From Anaeramoeba flamelloides (Eukaryota > Metamonada > Anaeramoebidae), in the NCBI GenBank assembly GCA_027625915.1, contig JANTQA010000023.1, forward strand, positions 4,030,001 to 4,094,000: a stretch of 64,000 nt of DNA. Direction: 5' to 3'. Positions 12,301-25,200 of the stretch are shown in pieces. Numbering within the stretch: position 1 is the stretch's first letter; the number at the start of each line of letters is the position of its first letter. Below the pieces are notes generated by a model, which did not search any database, was not told where the DNA came from, and saw only the letters and a program-made list of their open reading frames with translations. The position numbers and the translations under genes are program-made.

Positions 12301-13808
12301 AAACCAAAAATTGGAAAGTTGTTTAAATTACATGTTTTTAAAAGTTTGAATTTTAAAAGCTTTTAAATTGAAAGTTGTTGATTTGTGATCTTGTAATTTC
12401 TTTCAAAATTTGGAACAATTTCAAAAAAACAAAAGTGTTAGCAAGCAAAAAAAATTGACTACAATTTTTGTGCTATTCTTGTCGTGAAGGCATTAAATAT
12501 GCTTTTGGTAATAAAAGTAATCTGAACTGACCATAAAATTCAGATAGGTCTTCATAGTACTGGTATTCGAATTTTAAATGAGATAAAATTTGTGCTGTTT
12601 ATTGTTTTTTCAATTCACATATTCCTTTCATTTAGGATTCTAGGTTCCACAATAGAGCAGTGTAGAGTATAAAAAAAGTACAAACCAAACAAATGTAGAG
12701 AGATCACAAATTTCAATCTCTTTCTTTGAAAACTCGAATTGTCAGAGAAAAACAGGAAATAAGAAAGTGAAGCGAAAATTTTTCACATCTATTATTAGAA
12801 TAACAGAAAGAAAAAAACAATTTCTTTTTGACAAAATAACAAAATAGCCCTGATAATTTTTTTTGTTCGTAGCCTCAAAATTGTCTTGAATTTGGTGGAG
12901 GGAAAATAAAAATCATCACAGTAAAAATAAAGAAAAAAAAATAAAATAAAAAAATCGGGCTTACTTCCATATAGGTTTCAAAATCTTCGGGATCTGGGAA
13001 TTTTGGAGGTTTTTTTAAATTTTTTGGTGCGTGTTTCAAAAGAGCCTCTTTTTGGATCTCCCAAACATCTTTTTTGGATTTGAAATACTTTTTATCAACT
13101 AAACATAACAAAAAAAAAATAAATAAAAAAAAAAAGAATCAACAAAAATTCAGAAAAAAAAAAAAAAAAAAAAAAAATTCATCAGAAAGATTATTGTTAG
13201 CGATCTTGGTGTGAAAAAAAGTAATTAAGAATCAGCCGGAAATAAAAATATACAATCATCCTCGTCTTCATCAATTTCTTGTTCTTGTTCTATTATTTGT
13301 TCTTCGTTTCGAATGTACATTCTTTCCTCTTCTATTGGTAAATAGTTTATATCATAAACACTACCTTCTCCGTCAAGGAAAACAGGTGTTTTTAAAGTTT
13401 GTTTCTTCTCGTTTCTTGTCACACTAATCTCCTTTTCTTTTAAGATTGATCCTCTATAGGCTCCACCTAATTAATTCACCAAAAAGAAAAAAAAATTTTT
13501 ATTTATTTTTTTCATTTTTTTCAAGTAAAAAAAAAAAAAAAATTTTCTTTTTTTTTTAACAAAACACAATAAAATTTTCAAGTGAACTAACAAGCAAAAA
13601 AAAACACAAAATTTTTACCTATTCCAAGAAATTGTCGAACGCCATCGAAGAGTCTTTCAATCTCTTCAATTTCTTGTTCTTGTGGTTCGAGAGTTGTATT
13701 TTCAGATTCTTCAATTGTTTTTGATTTCCCTTTTCCTTTTTTTTTTCCTTTTCTTTTTCCGTTCTCTTTTTTAAGTGGTGTCTTAATTTCAGTTTTTAAA
13801 GAAGACAT
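4552..13808 (-). CDS. Large helical-repeat (ARM/HEAT-like) protein, nine exons
   Basis: I assembled one gene of nine minus-strand exons: 13619-13808, 13254-13466, 12965-13098, 9138-9952, 8745-8970, 8374-8571, 7159-7557, 6497-6940 and 4552-6231. Each junction has a GT donor (usually GTAA) and an AG acceptor, and the phase is kept through all eight introns, giving 1432 codons plus TAA. I chose the start MSSLKTEIK at 13808; an in-frame ATG lies upstream at 13865 in intron-like AT-rich sequence. Visible parts are a Lys/Arg-rich, NLS-like N-terminus (residues 17-29), an acidic Glu/Asp stretch ending near residue 134, an acidic repeat of PEDLPDLENL type (about 271-351), a conserved-looking middle part with YKDTNSWWYPGQ, and about 700 C-terminal residues of amphipathic helices suggesting ARM/HEAT repeats. 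I do not recognise the family. A scaffold role in nucleus or cytoplasm would be inference only. Intron 3 (9953-12964) is 3 kb. Confidence 0.7.
6299..6384. repeat. (AAT)n-(AAG)n microsatellite in intron 8
   Basis: About eleven ATA/AAT units run straight into about eighteen GAA/AGA units, inside the 265-bp last intron of the minus-strand helical-repeat gene. It is a simple-sequence tract, read as polypyrimidine (TTC)n and (ATT)n on the transcribed strand, upstream of the exon 9 acceptor at 6232-6233. Confidence 0.9.
9438..9660 (-). repeat. Coding tandem repeat, PEDLPDLENL type
   Basis: Within exon 4 of the minus-strand gene an imperfect 24-30-nt unit built from codons for P-E-D-L, P-D-L and E-N-L is repeated about eight to nine times. 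It keeps frame, so it is a protein-level acidic repeat as well as a DNA repeat. Units differ at synonymous and non-synonymous sites, so it is not a very recent expansion. Confidence 0.75.
9953..12964 (-). other. Intron 3 of the helical-repeat gene
   Basis: This 3-kb intron runs from the GTAAGC donor after exon 3 to an AG acceptor before TTTGAAGAAGCG of exon 4, phase 0 on both sides. I see no transposon ends or gene-like ORFs; short ORFs inside are Phe/Lys/Asn-rich chance readings of AT-rich DNA. An undetected small exon inside cannot be excluded, although the phase match needs none. Confidence 0.6.
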
Positions 13809-16800
13809 TACAAAAATAACAAAATCAAGAAAAAATAAATTGTTTTCAAATATTTTCAAATTCAAAAAAAAGGTTTACCAAATGTTTAATTTGTCAGAAT
13901 TCATTGTAAATGATTAGTCTTAAAAAATACTTGGTCTGTAAATGAGTAAAAAAAAATTGATTATAATTTTAGAGTTAAAGATTTTGTTCTAAAAACACCA
14001 TGTCTGGAGAAAAAAAAGAGATTTAAATAGCAAATAAATATAAAAAAAAAATCTTTTCCAAAATTTAATATCAAATTCAAAAAAATTTTACCAGCATCTT
14101 AAAAGATAACAAAAAGGTCAGTCTTAGGTTTAAATAATATTTTTTTAAAATTAATTATTGGTTTAAAAAAGTTTAATCCATTTTTTCTCATTTTTGCAAA
14201 GCTATAAATTCAACTATTATTTCGGAATTATTTCAAAAAAAATCATATTCTTTGGTTAGAAGAAAGAAATCTATTTTTTTGTGTAAAAAGTGTAAAATAC
14301 TAATACAAGTTAAAATTTAAAACTACCAAGTATTGGATATAACCCACTATAATAATATACTAAATTTCAAAAAAATACAAGAATTATTTTCAATTGATGA
14401 AAAATAATCCATTTATTTATTCATAAATCCAAGTGAATTAATTTTTGCTTTTTTTTGTTGAACAAAAAAATCTGAGAAAAAAAACTCCAAACCATGATAT
14501 TAAAAATTCACCCAAAATAATCTTTTGAAAGGTGTAAAATTCAGCTTATAACCCAAATAAATCATTTTAAATATAAGTATTTAAAATCCTTAATTAATAA
14601 CCCAATTTTTATAGTTTCAGTGGGTAATTAACCACACAATTATTAAATTTATCATTCGAAGTTTACTATTATTTCTCAATTTTTTAAATATTTTCAAATA
14701 AATAAATCCAATTCAAATGAATAAAAAATAAAAATAGATATTTTCAAAGAACTGTTTTTAATGATAATACTTTTGGTTATAAACTGAAGGTTCGAAAAAG
14801 GATAAATTATTCTTAGAAAATTTCACAAAATTTAATAAATATTTGTGAATAAAATAAATAATCAATTTTACAGATCAAAAAGGATTGAATATTTTATTGA
14901 TTTTTCTTGTATTTTTAAAATAAGATTAAAACCCCAATGTTATTTGTGTATTACAGACTCTCAGAAATTACACATAATGAGATTTCATAAAAACCCAAAT
15001 GTTGATGAAAATATCTTTTTCTGTTTTGAAACAAAAATCCAAACAAAAAAGATCAGATCTATTGACTGAACAATTATATGGGGAAAATGTACTTTGTGAA
15101 AATGATAGTGCATATCTCTAAAGTTGATATTTAAATGAAATTTTTTTCAGGTTCAATCATACTCTTGTGTAAATAATTACTGTATTATCTATGGTATAAA
15201 AAAAATAAATAGGATTTGCCAGTGTCTTAAAAGGATTTAATTAGGTAATTGTAATCCTACTACGAATAAAAAAAAAACAATTAAAACTATTTTAAAAAAT
15301 GGTTTCGAGAATAAGCTCGATACTTTGTAAAAAATTGAAAATATTCTATTTTCTTTTTAATATTCTTTTTTAAAGCTTTTTTAAAATTTCTTTACAAAAT
15401 ATATCTGCATTATCCAAATTTTTATCAGTTACTTTGTTTTTAAAAAATTACTGTTCCTGAAATCGAAAAATGAGTATCTTTGAGATAATGTAAATAAATA
15501 TTGATTTTAGTTATGAGCTGATTGGTTTGTAACTTAGTATGAATGAAAGTGTTGTTAAATATGATTTTTTTTTAATTGGTTTGAAATTTGAAGTTGAAGA
15601 ATAGTTAGTATGTAAAATTTCATAGATATTTAAAAAGAGATAAGATCTTTTATTTTTTTTTACCATTTTTTCCCTGGCTGGATTTTTTTATATTCAGAAG
15701 AGGGGTTCTAAAGGAAAAATAGCATGGTGGTACTTTTAATTGTTTGTATATTTAAAAATGAAACTTATCAACTTGTGGATATCAAAGGGAAAGTAAATAT
15801 AAAAAGCATTGAAGGGGGGTGAAACAAATAAAAAGTAACCAATAAGAAATAAGAAATGATTCAGATTGTATGAATACTCAAAAATTGAACATTTATAATC
15901 AAAAGTGACATTAAACCTGAATTAGCAAAAAATATGACCAGTTGGCTTTTAGATGTACTTAAATAAACGAATAGCATTTCTTTTTAATGAATTTTTGGGT
16001 AGTTTTCCAATTTCTACATAAAAACTATAATAATTTTTTTTTTCTTTATTTTTTATCTTTTAATTTTTTTACCTCTAAACCTTCACAAAATAATTTTTTT
16101 TGTTTTTTTCGATTCTGGTTTTACTTTTTCCAATCTAAAATAATTTCTTTGTTTTCCATTGATCTTTTCTATCAATCTTTTTGACTTGTTTAAAGAAAGG
16201 TTCTCATTTAATTGAAAATACTCTAAAAGCTATATTATTGATAAAAATCAATAAATAAATTTTAATGGTTATGATAAAAAAACACTCTATTTATCGATAA
16301 AATAATTCTTTTATTAATAAAAAAAAAAAATAAGAAATAGAGTTTTTTTGTTAAGAAGATGTGATTTTTTTGTAGTTTTGGGTTTATTTTTTTTTTTTTT
16401 ATGGTTTTTCATAAAGTTGGTTTCCAATACTGAGTAATAAACAAAAGAGGTGCTAGGATCTTTTTATTTTTAGTTAAGAGATTAACATATATGAACATTC
16501 CTTTTAAGACCTTAAAATTTTATTTATTTTTACCTTTCGTAAAATTACCTTTATGATAAAATTTTTTTCATTTTTTTTAAAATGGGAAAAGTAAAACTAA
16601 TTGTTATTTTTTTTTTGTTTTTGGATTCTTATGAATTTATGAATTATTTCCAATTTTTTTTTACAAATTTCCTAATTGAATATTTCAACTGGAAAAAATA
16701 ATTTTTTTTTTATTCTGTTATTTTTTTATGAGATTCAAAAAAATATAAAATAGGGGTTAAAATATCTTTTAAAAATGAAATAAAACAAAAAAGATATTAA

Positions 16801-17002
16801 TAATGATTAAAGGTTGTGTGGGCATACACCATCATAATAATAAAAGACAAGAAACTTTTTTTTATGTTATCAATTTTTAATTATAAACATAAAGCTTTTA
16901 TTTATTTAAAGTCTTGTATTAATTCATTTGTTCCAGAAATATTCATAATAAATATAGAAAATATGTCAATTATGATTAACAAAACAGGCTAAAGAGTTTG
17001 AA

Positions 17003-17150
17003 ATGTGATAATTTCCTTTAAAAACGTTAAATTACAGAATAAAAATAAAAAGAAATCTTTTCCATATTTTGAATCATTAACAAAAGTTAACCAAAGAAAA
17101 AAATTATACAAAAGCCTAAATTTTAAAATATTTAATTGGTCAAAAAAAAA
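17003..17150 (+). mobile_element. LINE fragment
   Basis: The plus strand encodes FKNVKLQNKNKKKSFPYFES and then LTKVNQRKK. This aligns with SINKKKFKFKNKLKELSLPY and LEKLIKFNQRINN of the LINE at 31.9 kb. DNA similarity is moderate, so it is an old fragment with uncertain limits. Confidence 0.5.
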
Positions 17151-17699
17151 AAAAAAAATAGATGTTAGTAAACACCTTTTAAATTATTTCATTCTCCGGT
17201 TGATGATGTCTTTATATTTTTGGCAATTTGTGGTAATAGTATTTAATAAAATAATTTTGGTCAATTCTTTTGAATTTTGGAAAAGTTTTGTAAGGTTTTC
17301 TTGGGTTTTTGGTTAATGTGGGTATTTAATAGAGTTGAAAACAAAAACAAAAAATTTTAGACAACTACAATTAGATTTTATTTAATTTTTTTTTGGAAAA
17401 TCAATTGATATAGGTGAAAAAAAAAACCAGAATTAAATAAAAAACATAGACATATGTAAGTGCTTGGGTACATTTTATGGCTCTTCAAAAAATTTGAAAA
17501 AAAAAAAAAAAAATCATAATAATAAAAAAGAAAAAATCTTTATTGATACTTCAAGAATATTTACCCGATCTGAAAAACTCGACGGTTCCAAATTTGTGAA
17601 CTTATTCTAAATACTTTGATAGATACTAACATACCATATATAATAACCTCTGTTTTATTATCTCTTCTTTTTCAAAATATTTAAATGTTGTCTAAATGA

Positions 17700-17717
17700 A
17701 TATATATATATATATTA
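17700..17717. repeat. (TA)n microsatellite
   Basis: A run of about nine TA units in gene-free DNA. Nothing else is attached to it. Confidence 0.8.
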
Positions 17718-17912
17718 AGTTAACATGGTATTTATTAATTTTAAAAGTGTTTTAATTGTTAAATAAACTTTTTTTCTGCTAAACAGTAATCTAATTATTT
17801 TTCAAATGTCTCTTATTTTGTATAATAGGTCTTTGAATGGTAATTAAGAAATTGTGTGGAATAATAAGCATCAGAAAAAAGCTTCTAACTTAACTAAAAT
17901 CCAAAAGTTACG

Positions 17913-18612
17913 ACACGGCTAAAACAATTCAAACAATCATAATAATACGATTTCATTCAAATTGTGATTAATTATAATTTTTGAAAAATAGGGAAATCAT
18001 TTTTTTATCTTTTTGGTCTTTTGTTTTCATTTCATTTTTTGAATTACTTAACTTGTTACTGGTTGATCGAAAAATTGTTTTAACAATTGATATTATTTTA
18101 AAGTTGAGTTGTTTAAAATAGAACTCAAATAAAATTAGTCAATGTTATCTGACCATTTGATCGATCAATATTTCCTAATAGAATTTAAACCAATTTACCA
18201 AAACAGTTTTTTTTTCATTTTTTTTAGTAAACTAAATTAAGATTCGAATACTTCTGATGAGTGTATTGATTTAGATACTCTTTGAATTGGAAATCTCAGT
18301 ATTAGTCACTCCAAAATTCTCTGTTTAACAGATTCGATGCTTTTCCATCCAACCCTTAACAATAAACCCAATAGATTTTTATGGTTTATCCTCTCTCCAA
18401 AATTATTAACACCTTCTTTTGATTTATTGGTATTAATAATTTTTTGTTTTAAGTTTTGTGTTGTAATTTTTTAAACAAACTCTACATTTCGATTGGTAAA
18501 TTGCTCTATTTTTGGTATTTATTTCTTCTTGAATTGATTTGATAAGATTTTTTTTTCAAAAAAAAAAAATGAATTTTAATGTATTAGAAAGTTTGAATCG
18601 GTGTTTATATGT
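17913..18612 (+). repeat. Dispersed repeat, longer copy
   Basis: About 700 bp that aligns co-linearly, same orientation, with 28793-29300. Shared landmarks, in order, are AATAATACGATTTCATTCAA, a CTTTTTGGTCTTTT stretch, GATCGAAAAA, GATCGATCAATATT, CCTAATAGAATTT and TTGATTTATTGGTA. The other copy lacks about 150 bp present here around 18230-18360. No coding capacity, terminal repeats or poly(A) tail are evident, so the class is unknown. Confidence 0.7.
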
Positions 18613-19157
18613 GTGGAGTAAAGCCAATAAATCCAAATATTTTCTTAAACATGATAAAAAACTTAGAATAAATTTGGTCTTAATTGAGAAAAACAACAAT
18701 GTTAATAGTGATATAGAATTGCAGATCAAATTACATAACAATAAAAACTAATATGATTTCTCACCAACAATTCCAACTGCCTTCAATAACATTAAAATAA
18801 TGTGTTTGTAGCCATGTGATTATAGATCTTACAATAAAAAAAAAAAAAATGGAAATAAATTAGGTGTCAAAAAAAAATTGAAAAAAAAAAACAAAAAATG
18901 GGAAAAAACTCATAAAAATGAATTTAATTTTGAAATTAAATTATTTTCTTCTATGTACTTATAAATACTTTAAAATGTGGGAATTTAATGAAATTATGCC
19001 GAAACATAGGATGAGAAAATGGGTTGGTTTATGTTTGTTCAAATCCTGAACTTGAAATTGAAATAATATATTCGTGTGTTTTTTTTGTGAAAAATGAACT
19101 TTTTTCAAAAACTGGAAAAGGTTTTAAAGACTAAATAAAAAAAAATAATAAAGAATG

Positions 19158-19215
19158 TGAGTGAAAAAAACACCGGATAGGATTTTTTTCATGTCCAGTA
19201 TTTTTTTTTCACTGC
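19158..19215. repeat. Short hairpin related to the 20.35-kb element
   Basis: GAGTGAAAAAAACACCGGA on the left faces TCCAGTATTTTTTTTTCACT on the right, making a compact hairpin. The right half matches the right end of the inverted-repeat element ending at 20835 (ATG-TCC-GGTA-T8-ACTGCT). It looks like an internally deleted or solo derivative. Confidence 0.55.
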
Positions 19216-19502
19216 TATAAAATGTTTTTTTAGCAATCTAATAAATCCGTTTTCGAAAAATAATTCAATTTAATTTGAAAAAATATTGAAGAATCTGAAA
19301 AATTCAAACACTTTGGTACAAGAATAGAATGATTTCTAACCTAAATAAAAAATACACAATTATTTCAAAAATTCTGCGATTTAAATACGATAAAAGGCAA
19401 TTATTTCTTTATATTTATCAAACAGTATTGAAATTTTTTGAAAAATAATAAAAAATAAAAACACGTTTCATTGATCAAATTATATATAAAAAAAAAATCC
19501 CT

Positions 19503-19785
19503 AAAAATTTGTACTTTATCTTTAAATTAGGAACAGAAGTAAATAATAGAAAATATTGATAATTTGTTATATATATCCTTTCCCTGAAAAAGATAGATTA
19601 TTTTTTTCTCAACAAATTAAAAGAAATAAATCGTTATGAATTTATTTTCAAATAAATAAAGTATGATATTATTTTCATAAATTAATAATCATGAAATCTT
19701 TAGTTTTATACTGAAATCTCTTTTTTTTTGGGATTTAAAGTCTACACTCGTATTGGGTTTTTAATTTTTACTTGTTCAATAATGA
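19503..19785 (+). mobile_element. LINE 3' fragment
   Basis: Aligns with the 3' part of the LINE at 32.25-32.5 kb through landmarks such as AATAATAGAAAATATT, GAAAAAGATAGATTA and AATAATCATGAAATC. The reading frame is broken several times and no poly(A) tail is seen. It is a 5'-truncated old copy. Confidence 0.7.
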
Positions 19786-20346
19786 TCTTTTAAAATTAAA
19801 TTCGATAAAACGTCACTTGATTCCTATTTTTCAATTCGGAATTATTCGGACTTTAATTGGGGATTCTTAGTTCACTCAATTAAAGAACACTAACAAAATT
19901 ACACAATACTTCAATACGGAAATGATCATAATCTATTTCGAGGAAAACTCGAATTGAAATCGAAAAGGAAGGAAAATGGATTGATAATATTTTCACATTT
20001 ATTGACCGAATGGTAATAATAAAAAAACATGGAAGAAGTAAATCAATTATTTCTTATTAATATTATTGAAATAGTCAGAGAAGTCTTATTTAAACAGTCG
20101 AATCAAAAAAAGAAACTTGTTTCATTTTTAGAGAAGACCTATCTAGTGATCGTTAAAAGAAACTGATAATAAACTAAAAAGCAAATCCTGTGTTGATTAT
20201 TTCAAGTTGTATTATTCAAAAAAATTCAAAAAATGAAAGATCAAAATGGAAAGTTATTTCGAAAAATCAATTGAATTTTGAATGGTTTAAAAAGAAATTT
20301 TTTTTCATAAAAAATGAGAAAATTACGTAAAATTTTTTATATATTA

Positions 20347-20835
20347 TAGTAGGGAAAAAAATACCGGAAATGAAAAAAATCCCGGACAAGATTTTTAATT
20401 GTAAGTATTAGTAAAATTTTTGTCTAATTTCAATCAAATCCTTATTATAAATAACCAATTTTTTTAGGAGATTAGTAATAAACCTACCTAAAGTCCATCA
20501 ATGTAAGGTGTCTCTAGAATACTCAAGTAATTGTTTGATAGCCATATGTTGATCAACTTTTTTTGAAAAACAATCGAGTTTTATTGAGGTTTACTAGAGT
20601 TTGGAAAAAGATAATTTTTCTTATTGTTTTTTGATTGATTGAATGGTGTTTTGAACAAGTGTGATTTCATCAATCATCATTCTATGAAGGGGGAAGTTAT
20701 AATTGAAAAAGTTCGATTCTTAAAAAAAGGAATTTGATTGTAAATAAATGAAATTACACAACAATTTGACTAATATTCACAATTCAAAATCTTGTACGGG
20801 ATTTTTTTTCATGTCCGGTATTTTTTTTACTGCTC
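20347..20835. mobile_element. Inverted-repeat MITE (ACCGGACATG family)
   Basis: Both ends carry about 55-60 bp of inverted repeat containing AAAAAAATACCGGA, ATGAAAAAAATCCCG and ACAAGATTTT. TA lies directly outside each end (20345-20346 and 20836-20837), consistent with a TA target duplication. The 370-bp interior is non-coding. A non-autonomous DNA transposon is the best reading. The terminal ten bases differ between the ends, so the exact tips are uncertain. Confidence 0.65.
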
Positions 20836-22216
20836 TACTTTTATTATTTCAATTTTGGTTCATATATCAAAGAGATTACTTTCAAATTTTATTTGGTCTT
20901 AAGTTTACTATTGGGTAGTGAATTAGTTGCTAAATTGGAACAAGAAGAAAATAAATCGAATTTCAATATATTATTTTTGAAAAGGGAACTATAGTCTTTG
21001 GTAGATGAGTTTTTTGATCAGGTACCTCCTAAACTTACGGCCAAATTTCAAAATTAATTTTCAAAGTCAAGAAGTAAAAGTCTCTAACATTAAGATTTTG
21101 ACCGAAAAATTATGATTTCTCTGTTTTATTGGTTTTTTTTTCAATAAAGTACCTGTTTTTTTAAAAGCAAAATTAAGTTGTTTCAAGTAGTGAGCAAAAA
21201 AAGTCCGAAAAAATCTTACTCGTCAATAACCATTCACTCAACTTCATGAAATTCAACTAGATTCTTTTTACTTTTTTGGTTACTTTTTCATTTTGGAAAA
21301 TGTTTCATTTATGCCGTATAGAAAGAATTTTATTGGTCTAAACACAAGAGGGTTTGTAAATGTGATGACAATAAAACTTGTTTTGAAAAAAATTAGGTTT
21401 GCAGAGTTGGTTTCCAAGATTTGAATCAAATAAAATTTTTTTTTTCAAAAGTTGGTAACTTTTTTTAGGATTATCTCAGTTAAAGATAATTTTGGTAAAT
21501 AGTTAAAAAAGGTTATATTCAGTTATCAACATATTTATTGGACTTTGAAACAGACTCTTTCTGTTACAATGCTTCAAAATATTGAGATTCAAAAGAATCC
21601 TTTGTTAATCATTATAATACACTTGTTTTTGAATATTTATATTTCGAGTTCTTGTCCCATTTTCGAAAATGTAAAACACTCAGTAGTGAATAAGCCATCA
21701 CCTGGCATTCACCTCAATCTCTCTTACACTTCAACTTTTTTTTTATAATTAATAATTCCCGAGTTTAAAAGAAAATTTTTCATTATTTTTGTCAATTGAA
21801 ACAATAATCAAAGATCACCACCACTTTAGAGCCAACGTATTTTCTTGACAGAAAATTTTGGGAATTGGTGAGATTTTTAAATGGGGTGATTCATTTATCA
21901 ATATTTGTATCTCCTAACTTCAAATTTTGACAGTGTTTCTTGGAAGTTTTGACACCAAACATTATTTTACCGCTTTGCAACAAAAAAAAAAAAAACATAA
22001 TAAATTTTTTTCTTCTTTTAAAAATAAGAAAAACGAATTGGTGAAAAAAGATAAATTTTAATTACAAATAATAAAAAAAAAGCAATTTTGATCTCCACAA
22101 CTTCACACCACTCATGAAAAAAAAGCAAAATTTATGAGATTAGTTAAAAATAAAACCAAAAGAGAAAAAAATCATTTTTTTTTTTTTTCCTCTTCACAAT
22201 TAATTGTATAAATCTT

Positions 22217-25200
22217 ATGGAATCATTTACTGTTAAACCACTTAAAGTTTTCCAGGGGGATCGAGTAGAGTGCCGCTACAAATTGGCCTCTGGACAACCA
22301 TGCAAGCCAAGCGATTGGCTTGGATTATTTGAGGTTGATGCAGATAACAAGACGTACAAGTTACAGCAACCAAACAGATCTGCAAGGAAGAGTGACAACA
22401 TGTGGTGGACGATCAATTTTGAGCCCAACCCCGAGAAGGAGTACGAGTTCAGGTACTTCCCAAACAATTCATATGACTTGCTTGGCAAATCTGAGCCCTT
22501 CAAGATCTTGAAGCCCGTTCATGAGACCAAAATGATGATCGACTTTGAAGCCGCCGAAACCGACACAAACATCATCATCAAATGGGAGCACGTAGAGGGC
22601 TCTAAGGCTAAGAGCAATGACTGGATTGGTCTTTTCGAGGTCACCGAAGAAGACAACAAAAAGTACAAAAAGTATGAATCGCTTCGCTCTGCCAAGCAAA
22701 AAGGCGACATGAACTTTAGAATCAATTTCAACGTTGATCCCAACAAGCCCGACTATGAGTTCAGATACTTTTTCAACAATGGATACGACTGCATTGGAAA
22801 ATCCAAGGTGTTCCCCATTACCAAGAAGGTTGACGTGAACGGTATCAAGAGGAAAATGGAGAGCCTCTTTGACGACATGAGGATTTATTCCAACCAGACC
22901 CACCGACAGAGGATTAATTCCACGAAGGGCGATCTTGGCGACCTGTATCAACAGAACAAGGCCGGTCTCGAAAAGAGCGAGGCAGGAAGGAAAGTTCTCG
23001 AGATGTTCATGCAAAAAATGGAGGAAGCCGACAAGTATGCCGAGGAGAAATTCATGGCGCAAGACTGTGACAAATACATTCGCGAAGCCAACAACGCACT
23101 TAGCTATGCAACCTCATATGCCAACAACAACCCCAAAAGGGCCTTCCAATATCTTGGCGAGGCCTACGATGGCGCGAAGCCCCTGCTCATGGATCGCGAA
23201 AAGTATAGCAAGTTCGAGAAGGTTGCCAAATTTTTAAAGGAATACGACGAAAAGGTCCCCGAGATCGAGGAGAGGGCCAAGAAGCTGCAAGTGAAGGAGC
23301 AAATAACGTATATGCAACGACCGATTTTGTCCGAAATCCAATACTTACAGTCCTACATCAACCAGGGACACATTGTCAAATTGGAGAGCATCAAGGAAAA
23401 CGTGCTTGACAGCTTTGGCGAATTCTTGGACAAATTTTCCGAACACGAGCTCGCCAAGAAGACCATCGAAGAGGTCAACGAAGCCCTCAACAAGATCGAC
23501 ATCGCCATCCCACAGATCAAGGAGAAAAACGAGGTCGAAAAGGTTATGCGCGAGGGTAACCGCCTCAAGGACAACCTCAGGCCATACTTGAACCAAAAGG
23601 CCGTCGAAAGGGTCAAGTCCATCAAGGACGACCTAATGATGGTTGTTGATCCCATCAGGGGCAAATACCCAGAAAACGAGAAGCTGAAGAAGTTCCTTGA
23701 CGAGATCGACGAATTGTTGCACCTCGTCGAAGAGGAATTGGGTGCGCTGATCATCGACTTGGAAGTCACCAAGCTGATGAGACCAGCAATCAAATGCAAG
23801 GAAGATTTGGAACACCAACTGAAGGTCAAAAGCGTTGAGAGGGCGAGCGAGTCAAGAAAGAATTTGGAAGAAGCCGTCGCAGAATTACGCGTCAAATACC
23901 CCGAATACGAAAAAAGCAAAAACTTTTTGCAGCAAGTCGACAAGCTGCTGTCCACCGTGGAAGAGGAATTAGGCGAAATGATCAAGCAACGTGAGATCAC
24001 CAAGTATTCCAGATTAGTGCAAAGCTCACTCGACAGCGTACAGCCATATATTAACCAACGCGCTGTACAAAGAGTGTTGGCGCTCAAGGAGGAACTGATC
24101 AGCGACAGCCAATGGCTCAGAAAGTACCCAAAGGACGACAAGGCCCAAAAAATGGTTGAGAAGGTTGACGCCACACTGGAAAAAATTCAAAAGGAATTGG
24201 GCGAAATGATTGCCACACTGGCCATTGACAAGATCGCTCCACACATCACCGATTACGTCAAAAAACTTGAGCACTGTATCAATTCCAAGTCCCTCAACCG
24301 AATCCAAATCTACCAAAAGGAGTTACAGGAATACATCGAAAGACTCGAGGAATACGACAAATGGGAAAAGGCACAGGTCAGCTTGAAAGAGGGAAAGGCC
24401 ATGATCACACGATTGACCGAGGAAATGGGCGACCTTTTGGCCGCCAAGGAAATCGATAGCCACAAGAACAAAATCACAAACGCCCTCAAATTGTTCACCA
24501 TCGAAATCGAAAAGCCCGAAGAGGTCGTCAACTACGACCAGGTGCTCAGCAAAAAGGAATATTTGATCGAGTGCATTGCTCCAATCAAGGAAAAGTATAG
24601 CGAGCATACATTGGCCCAGGACTTATTGACAAGTGTCAACGAAGCATTGGATAAATGCGAGCAAAGCATTGGGCCCAAAATCGCCAAGATCACCATCGAC
24701 AAGATCGTCGACAAGATCACGCCATTGAGGAAACTCTTTGACGAAACTGCTAAAAGCGGTAACAAGCAAGGCGCATCCACATACTTGCAAAAGATTTTGA
24801 TTTTCATCTACCCACTCAGGATCCAATACCCGGGCGAGGCTCGCGATATGCTCCATGAATACGACCAGCTTTACGAAGAATACCCAGCAGAGCTCACCAA
24901 ATTCCAATTGAACGAAATCAACAACACCATTGACGGGCTTCAAAAGGAATGGGAATCCAACGAGGATAAGCAATTGAACGGAAACTTTTTAGTGACCATT
25001 AACCGAAAATCGGCCAAGATCAGAAAATCGTACCTATACTATCCAAAGGTCAGCGACTTTTGCTTAATTTTGGATTTCAGCAATTACGCCGTCACAGGCA
25101 GGATCCCAAACCAGGAAGAAATTTTCCCAATTTTCGAAGTCTCGTGGCGAACACCAGGCGGCATTCGAACACCATTAAACGACATTAACGAACGAAGCAA

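Larger units (their letters stand above)
13809..22216. other. Gene-free AT-rich region with repeats
   Basis: No supported gene. The region between the divergently transcribed helical-repeat gene (minus) and the SKICH gene (plus) would hold both promoters, but I cannot define them. It contains LINE fragments near 17.0 and 19.5-19.8 kb, one copy of a dispersed repeat (17.9-18.6 kb), a 489-bp inverted-repeat element (20.35-20.84 kb) and its 58-bp relative near 19.2 kb. Short ORFs (for example at 14845-15069, 15987-16184 and 21545-21748) have the Phe/Lys/Ile/Asn composition of random AT-rich DNA. Confidence 0.6.

Noticed and set aside
19036-19060. tRNA-like T-arm (GTTCAAATCC)
   Set aside because: No matching acceptor or anticodon stems around it; no tRNA or rRNA gene could be supported anywhere in the window.
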